Positions 21,986 through 35,621 are shown, counted from the first letter of the stretch. The stretch: DNA of 64,000 nt from Lutraria lutraria (GCA_964023205.1 OZ026841.1:28968399-29032398), one strand, 5' to 3'. The notes: generated from the letters alone by a model not told the origin. Translations and numbers: made by a program.

Positions 21986-24495
21986 ACATAATTTTACTTT
22001 TTTGGTTTTGAAGTAAGCTGTCATTTCAACTTTGTTGATAAATATGGCATTCGGGTTAACTCTGGTTTTAGAACAATTTAAGACTAGTACAGGTTCGTAT
22101 TCGTCTGCAAGCATATCGATGAAGACAATACAACTTAGGCTTTAAAAGTGTACATTCAAGAAAACTTTTTTCCCAACTCTATTGATTGTGTAGGTTGAAT
22201 GCTTCTCGGAGATTCTTTATGATTGAATTTAGTTTTGTCAGTAATTTGAAGTAGTTTATTAAAACCTTGCAAAATAGTATTAAAACTCACCGGGTATTCA
22301 GTGACAAAGAAAAGTGTCTTACGAATAAATGGTACAATATATTGACTTAACATATTTTAGATGATTAAACAAAAATGTCTGGGAATATTACAACTTTGGC
22401 TATAATACTGGTATTACCTCAGCCCCCACCAGGTTAATTTCAAGTAGGTGAAACTAATATGTACGTTTAAATCGTATGTTTAAAGGCCAGATCAGTATGG
22501 CGAAACATGGTCCAGTTATTTTACGTCTTTGCGGTTTACATTGCATTGTGTTGTATGTTTACTGGACTGATATACTCGCATGTTAATGTTTGTATTTGAG
22601 ACTATTCCAGCCCTCCTAGGTTTGTGACTTCCATTGTCAGTTTTCTGAAATCCTTTTCTTATATTGTTGGTGTAAAAGCTGTCAAAATGACCTTACGGTT
22701 AACATTGAACACTAACAATATGTAAGATTTTAATGTTCACCAATTCAATACAACTGATTTCGTTTCGCTAATTTGAAATGTTTACTAAATTTGAAATAAT
22801 GATATGAATTTCATTGATATAGTCAAATGACATCGCAAAAAATTATGTTGTTTGAAAGTTGCATATTCGATTCCATGGTCAAATAAATTTGACTGAACTA
22901 GAACATATTTGTGAAAATTGAAGTCAGGTAAATTTGGTCAAATTTTACAGTATTCAAGTATGTGCCATGACGTATTTGGCATTCGAATTTATTGGTTTTG
23001 GTATTTGATTATAGCCATATAGCAATTATCATTTTTAGGTCAAGATGTTAGCTACTTGTATTAGATATCCTCAATTTAACCACTTTAAAACTTGAATCAT
23101 ACGTGTGTTTGTTCAAAATGTATATCTTTGGAAAGTATCAAAAAGTATCAACTCTCCAATTTCCACATGTTGACATTACTAATTAACTGCGTTTATAAAG
23201 AAAGTTGTCCTAGATTGAAAAAATCTAAAAGTCATATTAACATGGCACAATAGCATGTTTTTAATTCGCATGTACTTATATAAACATCCAGATGACTTTA
23301 CTAATTGACCAAATATTGACAACTATTTGATAAATCTGAGTTCTTACAATTCCTTTGACCTAAGTGTTAATCTTTTGATCCAAATTGTAGATACGTCTGG
23401 CTGGGATATGCATTGAAAAAAAAACCCGGCCCAAAATATCCCATGTGTGAATCTTTATGTCTTAATTTATGTACAAATCATAACTTCTAACACCCGGGCG
23501 TATACTTTTAAATAAACTTTTAAAGCATTGATAAAAATATACTTAGTAATAAGAGACAGGAGTGACATGATATACCTATGTTCAAATATATACTAGTTTA
23601 TAATACAAGTTCGGGCAATTTAAATTTTGTCCGGTCTAAAAAATACAAAATCTTGTTTGTTTTAAATCGTACATTAATTAAAATGGTACCATTGGAAAGA
23701 AGACGCTACGAGTCATCCATTCATTGGTACCTTTTCTTAAACCGTTTTTCTTTTTTTGTTAAGGTTGAAATTAAAGTAAGTCTTATTTTACCTAGAAAAA
23801 TGTTTTTGCAGTGAAACTGACTTTTACTTGCGATAAGAAAATCCGAAATTTTCTTTTTTTAATCACGTAGTACAATGTCATATAGAAATGCAGCACCGTA
23901 TTTTTCAATGATATTGCAGAAAATAAGAAAAAGTATCTGACTTAAAAAGACATTGTAATTAAAGCATTTACAAAACGGTTATGAATTCATTGGAATTTTA
24001 ACAAGTTGATATCCTTAACACATTCGTTATGGACGTTTAATAATGTGAAGGTTAAACATATTACACAATGGTCGCAAAAAAACGATTGATAAATAGTATG
24101 GGAGCTCAGACATTAATTAGTGACGGTCATGTGATGTTAAAAGTCTAGTGAATTCTATATGAAAATTCCTAATTGATTTAACCCCAAATTACCTTATTCA
24201 AAATTAAAAAATTGTCACAGAATACGACCCTGTTAAACTGGTCAAATTCTGACAATTCATTTTCATTTAAGGTCATGGTGTTTTTATTGGACTGACCACT
24301 ACTACTGCCTGTGTATGGGAGGTGAACAACTCCCAACAATAATGGTAGATTATATTTGTGTTAAAGAGAAGTATGCAATATATAATTAGGCTCTCTCATG
24401 CCATCAAATGTTCCTCGCTAGTTTCAGGGAATCTAGATTGTAATACATAGTGTCCTAAGGCTTGCTGGTTGTATAATTATACCAGTTCTTTAAAT
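21986..24495. other. non-coding, no gene found
   Basis: AT-rich sequence with only short open frames of low-complexity composition. No splice-supported exon or repeat array noted. Confidence 0.45.
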
Positions 24496-24497
24496 AC

Positions 24498-24705
24498 AGT
24501 GGAACCATTAATTTTCGTTGGGGATTTAATTTCGTGGGTCGGCTCATGCACGAAATGAAATTTCCACGAATTTAAATGCAGAGATAAGGCATTTGTTTTC
24601 AAAACTCAAAATCCACGAATTTTATGTCCCAACGAAATAGCCATTTAAGTAACAACCATCACGAAAATTGAGCCCAACGAAAATAAATGAAAATACAGTA
24701 TGTTA
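24498..24705. repeat. dispersed repeat with TTTCGTGG / CCACGAA motifs
   Basis: CAGTGGAACC...TTTCGTTGGG at the left and CCCAACGAAAATAAATG...ACAGTA at the right are in inverted orientation, with several internal CCACGAAT and TTTCGTGGG motifs. A MITE-like, non-coding element. Confidence 0.5.
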
Positions 24706-25035
24706 AAGCACATTATTCATCGAAGAGATATCCATTCACTTTGGTTTGGGCCAGCCAACTTATGCAAATACTACGAAACACTATTATACGTATACCAATA
24801 AAAACTAAACAAAAACACGACTTAAAAATAAATAGTATAGTCAACAGAGTTTATTAACAACGAAAACGAAAGTATAAAAATAGTAACAGAAGAAACAATA
24901 CAAATTAGAAATATGTCGCAGGAAAGTATCGTGTTTTTAAATTAAAACATGTCCATTACACCCTCCCGAAAAAAAAGAATATGATAAACATGAATTACCA
25001 TTAACTATTTTAACTAATTCATCATTATTGAGATG

Positions 25036-25195
25036 TACAATCAAGTCTGTGAACAAAGGTCGCCCTAGGGAAATACATAATGGGGCCTTTATTGAAAGGT
25101 GGCCTTTATTTGGAGGTCATTTCGTTCTAAACAATCATTTTTTTACAGAATGACATTTATTCACAGGGAGGCCTTTGTTCACAGATGGTCACTAA
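25036..25195. repeat. dispersed GGCCTTT/AAAGGTC repeat, copy 1
   Basis: GTGAACAAAGGTCGCC, GGCCTTTATTGAAAGGTGGCC and TTGTTCACAGATGGTCAC. Copies with the same GTCACC/AAAGGTC motifs lie at 44,955-45,130 and 54,585-54,740. Confidence 0.4.
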
Positions 25196-25603
25196 CACAG
25201 GTTTATGTATACTAAATAGAAAAATATATTGTTTGAGTATTGTTCAGTATGTTTGTGGCTTACTCTGTATTAAAAATCGGATCACAAATTTATTTCTTTT
25301 AGGTAGACATTGCACATTTAAATTGTCCTTTTTAATTATGTATCTTTTCCCCCTGAATATCCTAAATACAAGTATATCGAAAAGCTCTACTCGTTAATTC
25401 CTGCAGAAGATCACAATAAAGGTTTTCTTCGCTTTGATGACGTGAATAGCTTCTGTTTATGCCCACATCATTGGAATGGCTGTCAGAAAATGTCGAAATC
25501 TATTTTGTCATACATTCTGATCAGTCCACATTTTGATTGAGAGTGTTATGTTTTGTCTATTGGCTATTTTAGTGCGTCTCCATGATCGGCTGATCTAGTC
25601 CAT

Positions 25604-25683
25604 TCAATTGACAAAACGCATCGCCACTCGCATGAGTAAAAGGACGCCACACAGTAACGTCATGGATGGTCGGATGAAGCACC
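25604..25683 (-). CDS. gene B terminal exon: short hydrophobic tail
   Basis: The acceptor GGTATCATTGTAG is followed by 80 nt: GG completes the Gly codon left split by the upstream donor at 26,437, then 25 codons beginning CFIRPSM and running through a Leu/Val/Met-rich stretch (TLLCGVLLLM) to TGA at 25,604-25,606. Placed after ELGSNG, this reads as a GPI-attachment signal or a short C-terminal membrane segment. The equivalent exon of gene A (35,622-35,698) is built the same way. No transcript evidence. Confidence 0.5.
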
Positions 25684-26044
25684 CTACAATGATACCAAAA
25701 ACGCTCGATAATTTACACAGATATTAATCAGAACACACGATAATCACTTTATTTAACTCATAAGTCTTAGTTTCTGATAAAACATCTCAATTTATTTGCC
25801 ATGTTAAATTTGACCATTGGCTTCAAATTAAGACAATACTTAATTTCATCGCCGTACGACTTCGTTTGTCTTAAACAATGTAACCATCGAAATAAATGAC
25901 AATGCATACACATATTCTCAATACAATTTGCATTGATGGACCACTGAAATTAAATTGTGTTGTGGCCCCTTATGACACATATTGAAAACATCATACAGTC
26001 TGACAGATATCAACGTATAAGGAATACTGGCATACTTTAATGTT

Positions 26045-26150
26045 ATTGATTGGTGAAATTCATATTTGCCGAGTTATTTGTCAGGGCTTCGCCGTATTGG
26101 CCTGCAGACGGAGGACAAATAACTCGGCTACTGTGAATTTCACTAATCAT
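26045..26150. repeat. 37-bp inverted repeat (hairpin)
   Basis: Arms 26,045-26,082 and 26,114-26,150 are near-perfect inverted copies sharing GCCGAGTTATTTGTC and GTGAAATTCA, with a loop of about 31 bp. It lies in the proposed last intron of gene B. It may be a small foldback element or form a stable RNA stem. Confidence 0.7.
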
Positions 26151-26436
26151 TGAGTGTTTTATTGATAATATATCTTCATTCGTATTGGGGCGAGTTTCAA
26201 CAACCAATGAACTGCCCATATTCATAATTCAATATGGTATCGATTTTTTAACAAAAAGTATCGGGCGAGTTTTTTTTTCTCGTATTGCCGACAACTCGTT
26301 TGTATCGAGTGTCATTTACGTCTAATCCCCCTCTAATAATACTTGATATTTAACGACAATTCACCGCAAAAAGTAGTACTAGTATCACATTGATTGAAAC
26401 ATTTAAGAAATTCGGAGAATAAACAAACAAACAAAC

Positions 26437-29400
26437 CATTAGATCCAAGTTCATCAGCAGACATGAGACAGAAGCCTGTACCAGGAATGCAAACAGACCC
26501 AGTAGTTGTGGTAGGCATAGATGTCGTAGTGGTTTGCACAGTGGAAACACTGGATACAGTAATAGATGATGAACTATACACGCTAGACGATTGGGAAGTG
26601 GAAGAACTATATCCACTTGAGGATTGGTAGGAAGATGAACTTGGAGAGTAGGAAGTTGAACTGTAGCCACTTGATCCACTAGAAGATGGTGAATTAGATG
26701 TACTATATCCACTTGAGGATTGGTAGGAAGACGAACTTGGGGAGTAGGAAGTTGAACTGTATCCACTTGAAGAGTAGGAATTTGAACTATATCCACTTGA
26801 GGGTTGGTATGTGGATGAGCTATATCCATTTGAGGGTTGGTAGCTGGATGAGCTATATCCACTTGATGCTTGGTAGCTGGATGAGCTATATCCACTTGAT
26901 GGTTGGTAGCTGGATGAGCTATATCCGCTTGATGGTTGGTAGCTGGATGAGCTATATCCACTGGATGGTTGGTAGCTGGATGAGCTATATCCACTGGATG
27001 GTTGGTAGCTGGATGAGCTATATCCACTTGATGCTTGGTAGCTGGATGAGCTGTATCCACTTGATGGTTGGTAGCTGGATGAGCTATATCCACTGGATGG
27101 TTGGTAGCTGGATGAGCTATATCCACTTGATGCTTGGTAGCTGGATGAGCTGTATCCACTTGATGGCTGGTAGGAATTGGAACTGTATCCACTTGACGGT
27201 TGGTAGGAATTAGAACTGTATCCACTTGACGGTTGGTAGGAATTGGAGCTGTATCCACTTGATGGTTGGTAGGAATTTGAACTGTATCCACTTGATGGTT
27301 GGTATGAATAGGAGCTATATCCACTTGACGGCTGGTAGGAATTAGAACTGTATCCACTTGATTGTTGGTAGGAATTTGAACTGTATCCACTTGACGGTTG
27401 GTATGAATAGGAGCTATATCCACTTGATGGTTGGTAGGAATTAGAACTGTATCCACTTGACGGCTGGTAGGAGTTTGAAATGTATCCACTTGACGGTTGG
27501 TATGAATTTGAGCTGTATCCACTTAATGGTTGGTATGAATAGGAGCTATATCCACTTGACGGTTGGTAGGAGTTTGAACTGTATCCACTTGATGGCTGGT
27601 AGGAATTTGAACTGTAACCACTTGATGGTTGGTATGAATAGGAGCTATATCCACTTGATGGTTGGTATGAATAGGAGCTATATCCACTTGATGGTTGGTA
27701 TGAATAGGAACTGTATCCACCTGATGGTTGGTAGGAATTTGAACTGTAACCACTTGATCGTTGGTATGAATAGGAGCTATATCCACTTGATGGTTGGTAT
27801 GAATAGGAGCTATATCCACTTGATGGTTGGTATGAATAGGAACTGTATCCACCTGATGGTTGGTAGGAATTTGAGCTGTATCCACTTGACGCCTGGTAGG
27901 AATTTGAGCTGTATCCACTTGATGGTTGGTAGGAATTTGAGCTGTATCCACTTGATGGTTGGTAGGAATTTGAGCTGTATCCACTTGACGCCTGGTAGGA
28001 ATTTGAGCTGTATCCACTTGATGGTTGGTAGGAATTTGAGCTGTATCCACTTGATGGTTGGTAGGAATAGGAACTGTATCCACTTGATGGTTGGTAGGAA
28101 TAGGAACTGTATCCACTTGATGGCTGGTAGGAATAGGAACTGTATCCACTTGATGGTTGGTAGGAATTAGAGCTGTATCCACTTGATGGTTGGTAGGAAT
28201 TTGAGCTGTATCCACTTGATGGTTGGTAGGAATTTGAGCTGTATCCACTTGACGCCTGGTAGGAATTTGAGCTGTATCCACTTGATGGTTGGTAGGAATT
28301 TGAGCTGTATCCACTTGATGGTTGGTAGGAATAGGAACTGTATCCACTTGATGGTTGGTAGGAATAGGAACTGTATCCACTTGATGGCTGGTAGGAATAG
28401 GAACTGTATCCACTTGATGGTTGGTAGGAATTAGAGCTGTATCCACTTGATGGTTGGTAGGAATAGGAACTGTATCCACTTGATGGTTGGTAGGAATAGG
28501 AACTGTATCCACTTGATGGCTGGTAGGAATTTGAACTGTATCCACTTGATGGTTGGTATGAATAGGAGCTGTATCCACTTGATGGTTGGTAGGAATAGGA
28601 ACTGTATCCACTTGATGGTTGGTAGGAATAGGCACTGTATCCACTTGATGGTTGGTAGGAATAGGAGCTATATCCACTTGATGGTTGGTATGAATAGGAG
28701 CTATATCCACTTGATGGTTGGTAGGAATTTGAGCTGTATCCACTTGACGCCTGGTAGGAATTTGAGCTGTATCCACTTGATGGTTGGTAGGAATTAGAGC
28801 TGTATCTACTTGATGGTTGGTAGGAATAGGAGCTATATCCACTTGATGGTTGGTAGGAATTTGAGCTGTAACCACTTGACGCCTGGTAGGAATTTGAGCT
28901 GTATCCACTTGATGGTTGATAGGAATAGGAACTGTATCCACTTGATGGTTGGTAGGAATAGGAGCTATATCCTCTTGATGGTTGGTAGGAATAGGAGCTA
29001 TATCCACTTGATGGTTGATAGGAATAGGAACTGTATCCACTTGATGGTTGGTAGGAATAGGAGCTATATCCTCTTGATGGTTGGTAGGAATTTGAGCTGT
29101 ATCCACTTGATGGTTGATAGGAATAGGAACTGTATCCACTTGATGGTTGGTAGGAATAGGAGCTATATCCACTTGATGGTTGGTAGGAATTTGAGCTGTA
29201 ACCACTTGACGCCTGGTAGGAATTTGAGCTGTATCCACTTGATGGTTGATAGGAATAGGAACTGTATCCACTTGATGGTTGGTAGGAATAGGAGCTGTAT
29301 CCTCTTGATGGTTGGTAGGAATAGGAGCTATATCCACTTGATGGTTGGTAGGAATAGGAGCTGTATCCTCTTGATGGTTGGTATGAATAGGAGCTGTATC

Positions 29401-32220
29401 CACTTGATGGCTGATAGGAATTTGAGCTGTATCCACTTGATGGCTGGTAGGAATAAGAGCTGTTTCCACTTGACGGTTGGTATGAATAGGAGCTATATCC
29501 ACTTGATGGTTGGTAGGAATTTGAGCTGTAACCACTTGATGGCTGGTAGGAATTTGAGCTGTATCCACTTGACGCCTGGTAGGAATTTGAGCTGTATCCA
29601 CTTGATGGTTGGTAGGAATAGGAGCTATATCCACTTGATGGTTGGTAGGAATTTGAGCTGTATCCACTTGATGGTTGGTAGGAATAGGAGCTGTATCCAC
29701 TTGCTGGTTGGTAGGAATTTGAGCTGTATCCACTTGATGGTTGGTAGGAATAGGAGCTGTATCCACTTGATGGTTGGTAGGAATAGGAGCTGTATCCACT
29801 TGATGGTTGGTAGGAGTTTGAGCTGTATCCACTTGACGCCTGGTAGGAATTTGAGCTGTATCCACTTGATGGTTGGTAGGAATTTGAACTGTAGCCACTT
29901 GACGGCTGGTAGGAATTTGAGCTGTATCCACTTGATGGTTGGTAGGAATAGGAGCTGTATCCACTTGATGGCTGGTAGGAATTTGAGCTGTATCCACTTG
30001 ATGGCTGGTAGGAATTTGAGCTGTATCCACTTGATGGTTGGTAGGAATTTGAGCTGTATCCACTTGATGGCTGGTAGGCATTTGAGCTGTATCCACTTGA
30101 TGGCTGGTAGGCATTTGAGCTGTATCCACTTGATGGTTGGTAGGAATTTGAGCTGTATCCACTTGATGGCTGGTAGGAATTTGAGCTGTATCCACTTGAT
30201 GGTTGGTATGAATTTGAGCTGTATCCACTTGACGGCTGGTAGGAATTTGAGCTGTATCCACTTGATGGTTGGTAGGAATAAGAGCTGTATCCACTTGATG
30301 GCTGGTAGGAATTTGAGCTGTATCCACTTGATGGTTGGTAGGAATTTAAGCTGTATCCACTTGATGGTTGGTATGAATTTGAGCTGTATCCACTTGATGG
30401 TTGGTATGAATTTGAGCTGTATCCACTTGATGGTTGGTAGGAATTTGAGCTGTATCCACTTGATGGTTGGTAGGAATTTGAGCTGTATCCACTTGATGGT
30501 TGGTAGGAATAGGAGCTGTATCCACTTGATGGCTGGTAGGAATTTGAGCTGTATCCACTTGATGGTTGGTAGGAATAGGAGCTGTATCCTCTTGATGGCT
30601 GGTAGGAATTTGAGCTGTATCCACTTGATGGTTGGTAGGAATTAGAACTGTATCCACTTGACGGTTGGTAGGAATAGGAGCTATATCCACTTGACGGTTG
30701 GTAGGAATAGGAGCTATATCCACTTGATGGTTGGTAGGAATTTGAGCTGTATCCACTTGATGGTTGGTAGGAATAGGAGCTGTATCCACTTGATGGTTGG
30801 TAGGAATTTGAGCTGTATCCACTTGATGGTTGGTATAAATAGGAGCTATATCCACTTGACGCCTGGTAGGAATTTGAGCTGTATCCACTTGATGGTTGGT
30901 ACGAATAGGAGCTATATCCACTTGATGGTTGGTAGGAATTTGAGCTGTATCCACTTGATGGTTGGTTGGAATAGGAGCTGTATCCACTTGATGGCTGGTA
31001 GGAATTTGAGCTGTATCCACTTGATGGTTGGTAGGAATAGGAGCTGTATCCTCTTGATGGCTGGTAGGAATTTGAGCTGTATCCACTTGATGGTTGGTAG
31101 GAATTTGAACTGTAGCCACTTGACGGCTGGTAGGAATTTGAGCTGTATCCACTTGATGGTTGGTAGGAATAGGAGCTGTATCCACTTGATGGCTGGTAGG
31201 AATTTGAGCTGTATCCACTTGATGGTTGGTAGGAATTTGAGCTGTATCCACTTGATGGCTGGTAGGCATTTGAGCTGTATCCACTTGATGGTTGATAGGA
31301 ATTTGAGCTGTATCCACTTGATGGTTGGTAGGAATTTGAGTTGTATCCACTTGATGGTTGGTAGGAATAAGAGCTATATCCACTTGACAGTTGGTATGAA
31401 TATGTATTGATCCCACCTGACCGTTGGTAGGTATTTGAGCTATATCCACTTGATGGTTGGTAGGAGTTTGAGCTGTATCCACTTGATGGTTGGTAGGAAT
31501 TTGAGCTGTATCCACTTGATGGTTGGTAGGAATTTGAGCTGTATCCACTTGATGGTTGGTAGGAGTTTGAGCTGTATCCACTTGATGGTTGGTAGGAGTT
31601 TGAGCTGTATCCACTTGATGGTTGGTAGGAGTTTGAGCTATATCCACTTGATGGTTGGTAGGAGTTTGAGCTGTATCCACTTGATGGTTGGTAGGAATTT
31701 GAGCTATATCCACTTGATGGTTGGTAGGAGTTTGAGCTGTATCCACTTGATGGTTGGTAGGAATTTGAGCTATATCCACTTGATGGTTGGTAGGAGTTTG
31801 AGCTGTATCCACTTGATGGTTGGTAGGAATTTGAGCTGTATCCACTTGATGGTTGGTAGGAATTTGAGCTGTATCCACTTGATGGTTGGTAGGAATTTGA
31901 GCTGTATCCACTTGATGGTTGGTAGGAATTTGAACTGTAGCCACTTGATGGTTGGTAGGAATTTAAGCTGTATCCACTTGATGGTTGGTAGGAATAGGAG
32001 CTGTATCCACTTGATGGTTGGTAGGAATTTGAGCTGTATCCACTTGATTGTTGGTAGGAGTTTGAGCTGTATCCACTTGACGGTTGGTAGGAATTTGAAC
32101 TGTATGAACTTGACGGTTGGTAGGAATTTGAAATGTATGAACTTGACGGTTGGTAGGAATTTGAAATGTATCCACCTGAAGAGTACGAAGATGAACTGTA
32201 TCCACTTGACGACTGTGCTC
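26437..32220 (-). CDS. gene B main exon: giant Ser/Tyr-rich 11-residue repeat protein
   Basis: One exon of 5,784 nt (1,928 codons) between acceptor TTAATATCATTTTAG and donor GTTTGT, both phase 1. The frame is read with no ATG: about 170 tandem 11-residue units, consensus SSNSYQPSSGY, with variants SSYSYQPSSGY, SSNSYQASSGY and SSSSYQASSGY. At the C-terminal end the repeats pass into Ser/Thr-rich sequence (SVSTVQTTTTSMPTTTT) and then CIPGTGFCLMSADELGSNG. The frame is fixed by that C-terminal motif, shared with gene A, and by sites where the other minus frames hit TAA but this one reads Leu. High Ser, Tyr, Gln, Gly and Pro suggests a secreted silk-like, adhesive or mucin-like structural protein. 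The signal-peptide exon was not located; the 45.9-kb exon is phase-compatible, so sharing by alternative splicing is possible. Confidence 0.72.
26560..32205 (-). repeat. 33-bp coding minisatellite, about 170 units
   Basis: Plus-strand unit GTATCCACTTGATGGTTGG TAGGAATTTGAGCT (33 bp) repeated head to tail for 5.6 kb. Variant classes include GACGCCTGG for GATGGTTGG and AATAGG for AATTTG. Higher-order blocks recur, for example the series near 28,040-28,180 repeats at 28,280-28,430. Because 33 is divisible by three and few stops occur, long open frames appear on both strands; only the Ser/Tyr minus frame is supported. Confidence 0.95.
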
Positions 32221-35200
32221 CTAAAATGATATTAAGTATCCTTGATTTAAAAGTTGTAGTTAATGAACTGTTACGACATTATTCACTAAGAGGACCTAAT
32301 ATAATCGTTAGTCCTCAAATATTTCCTATAAAAATATATATGTATTTTGTATCTTACAACTTGACAAATTGGACCTGCAATGGGGTAATCAATGTTTACA
32401 CACGGTTATATCTTGAATGATATGAATGTATCATGGGATTCTAAGATGTTACTGGCAGTAATTTTCTGTAATAACACAATGCAAAAAATATATACCTCAT
32501 GTTCTTAAAATATCGAAGAGTTGACTGCTTTAAATAAGGCACTTAATGTAAAGATGACTTTCTTGTAAAGCTAAAATTGAATATCATTCCAATTTAAACC
32601 GCACAGTTCGCTCCGTCCACAGATAGCATGACTGTCGACTGAACGTAGCCGAGATCGAGCTTCTACTACTAGTTTGTATGTGTTTCTGTAAAATTTGCAC
32701 AAGACATAACACAACCGATGCCATTTGTACCTCGCCTCTAATAAAGTTGTCACGTTGATTGAAGTGTTTGTGAAGTTAGTACTGGTAAATATCTTCAGCG
32801 CGCTAGTTCGATTACCCACGCATATATTTATATAACACATATCAATTATAACAATATTTGAATCTAATGTTAAACTTTCATATTGTTTTTACATTCATAT
32901 CTAGCAATGCATGCTCATCTAGTTCTGACTGGACATTTAAAGAAAGGTCATCTTAACGCGTTATTTCATTAATTGTCTGGCGGACTTTTCGTGGCATAAC
33001 AATTTCAAAAGAATTTACAAAAATGAACATATTTTAGATGCATTGACTTTAAAATTATCAGCATGCTTCAAAAACTCCAATATTTGGTAATAAAATTAAT
33101 ACAATATACAACTGTATCTTATGTTCGCGCAATTTAAGCGTTGATATCATCAAATAGCTTCTAAACAATGACAAATTTCAATTGCTCTGTGAAGTTTCCG
33201 ATGGGATACAAAATGAAAACTTCCCTATATTTTCTTGTTCTGTCACGTTTCAGATTCCTTTATCAAAACATGAATATTAGCTACAAACTACATGTTTTCA
33301 TTTTGACACATTGATTCTTTTACATCAAGGTCGAGTTTTTTAAGTGTGCTGATAATTCTAGAGGCAATGCGTTTAAAGAAATATGTATATTTTTCGCAGT
33401 TTTCACTATAACAATTAATGGAAAAATATAAAACACCCATGTTTTAGGCGAAAACTGAAACGTTAATAAAAGGAAAAAATATACTGAAATTAATTGAATT
33501 CGTTTGTATTAGTGTTCGAAAATTGACAATGTATCATATTAATATTAGCTTTGGATTCAACGTGAAAATTCAACATGTATTTTACTACATAGCAATAAAT
33601 TAAGTGTTTCGTGCCATGTGTAATGAGGACATAACTAGCACAAATATGCATAGGCTGTGGTGGAGGAAATTGTATGCTACAGCCTGTAGTATTAACTTGT
33701 ATATATAGTAAGAGTGCTTACTTTACATTTGTGTAGTAGTTATCTATGCATACACTCTACTAGTAAATTGGTATTCTTTAAGGCCTTTGTTAAGTTTCAA
33801 ATGATTTCTTCGACTAGGAAAATCGTAATTATGCCACTTGCAGTCAGATAAAAATGAATAGAAAAATATTACTTAATATTATCTTTGTTTAAAATGTCTG
33901 AAATGTTGAATTAAAATTAAAGTGAGAATCATGTGTATGGCATTGGGTCATGACCATTAAAAAGTAACAGTTGATTTTGACGAATTGTGTATAAAATCAC
34001 GAGTTAATTGATTCTTATATTTTGTATACTGCCTCTAGTTGCTATGTTCCTTACATTAACAGTCAATCGTTATGTAAACACTAACCCACGGTTGAATTAA
34101 TCTTTATTTACTTATTTATGTACATGTATTTTAAATTTGGTTTACCGAGGGTAAGAGGTTGGACACATAAAACTAGTTCAAACCGCATGCAACTTTGCAG
34201 CAGACTGTTATAAGACAGTTCAGTAAACTGTATTTTGTCCTCAATATTTCTATGTTTCTGTATATATGTTGGGAGGGTTTGAAGTTGATAGGTTTTAGGG
34301 GAAGGTGGGGTTTTTGGGAATGTTGGATTTCTTGCATGAGTTCCTTTCCTTAAAATCCTTTTTCATTTTCATATTAGTGTGTATATAGGTTTTGTGTTAT
34401 CATTGTATGCATGTTTAGTGCTATACTTATGTCCTAACCAATTTGTACCAATTGTAGTTCTAAACACCCGAAAATAATTAACTATTTTTCTCAAAAGTCA
34501 TCCCGTACATAATTATAGAAGTTAGGGTTTCAAATCTGGATTTCTACTTTTTGCCTTTTAGTTCGGAATTAATAAAAAATATCCCGACACAAAATAGCTG
34601 ATGAATAACTATAAATGATTCCCTCGGATAAAATAACTATTATTGAATATACTTTTATGGTAACCATTTTGCAGTTTTAGAATATTGCTTGTTGTTTTCC
34701 GCAACATGTGCTTCTCTTACATAGCTTTCGATGATCAGAATGGAACACACGAAATCTGAATATAATCTTGGTAAGGAAACAGAATATTTGGCTTATCATC
34801 GTAGACCAAAACCTAAATAAATTAACAAAATTACCCCTACCATACCCCGAAAATAAACGTATATTACTATACTATTAGTAGAACCGATAAAAATACCATC
34901 TTTATTGAGGTCATCATTAAGTGAGGTTTTACTGTATTGATGATGCAAGCCATCATTTTATAGATAAGTTCTCTATTCTACATGTATTAGTATCTAATAT
35001 AATGTTCTTATTCGTGTTCTGTTTTTTTATTGCCTTTTCTTTTCTTTGCTGTTAGTTTGACGCCTCCAAAAATAGATTCGCTGCGAGAAAAGAAAGGTCT
35101 CGTGTAACGTTGTTGTGTCTAATGGAACGTTTTATAGAGAGATTGATTTAGTCATGTAACTGTTTGGTTAAGCATACTTTAGCAATCACGTCAAGTCTAT

Positions 35201-35621
35201 AATACAGAATGATCTACATTTTGTAGATAGTATATAACAAAATAACTCATTTTTAATGCATTATCCTATTTAATAGAACTAAAAAGCAAGAACAGAAATA
35301 TATGTATAACACGTAGACATAAAGAGAAAAATCAAACCATGAACGGGTGAATTTATCAAAGGCGAGTAATTTCAAAAATTAAAATTCTTCCAGTTGATAA
35401 TGTTAACCCGTGTATATTCATCAGTACACTTCTAAGGCATACCGTGGTGTGCCACAATCTTAGAATATATTTCTTTTTATCATGCGTGTCCGCTTTCTTT
35501 ACTATTCTTTAGTTGCAACAACAACAAAAAGGAAAAGAAGTCACTGGTTTTAGTAAAGAAAAAACACTACAATTATTTTGTAAAATGTTAATCATCCGTT
35601 AAAAGCAGGATTCTGATTGGT
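32221..35621. other. region between genes B and A, no exon identified
   Basis: AT-rich sequence without long open frames. The signal-peptide exon of gene B is expected here if it has its own promoter, but I found no Met plus hydrophobic stretch with a phase-1 donor on the minus strand. Confidence 0.4.

Noticed and set aside
26350..31944. Minus-strand ORFs of PTNHQVDTAQI-type repeats (390, 934 and 532 residues)
   Set aside because: They use a frame interrupted by TAA at several units and do not join the C-terminal Cys motif or the acceptor in phase. They are shadows of the Ser/Tyr frame.
26560..32205. CRISPR-like array appearance of the regular 33-bp repeat
   Set aside because: No unique spacers; units are contiguous and coding, in a eukaryotic gene.
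26698..32229. Plus-strand ORFs of MVGRNLSCIHL-type repeats
   Set aside because: Antisense shadows of the minisatellite, interrupted repeatedly, with no splice or start context.
32571..32840. 89-residue minus-strand ORF as the missing 5' exon of gene B
   Set aside because: No signal peptide character and no phase-1 donor in the right place.
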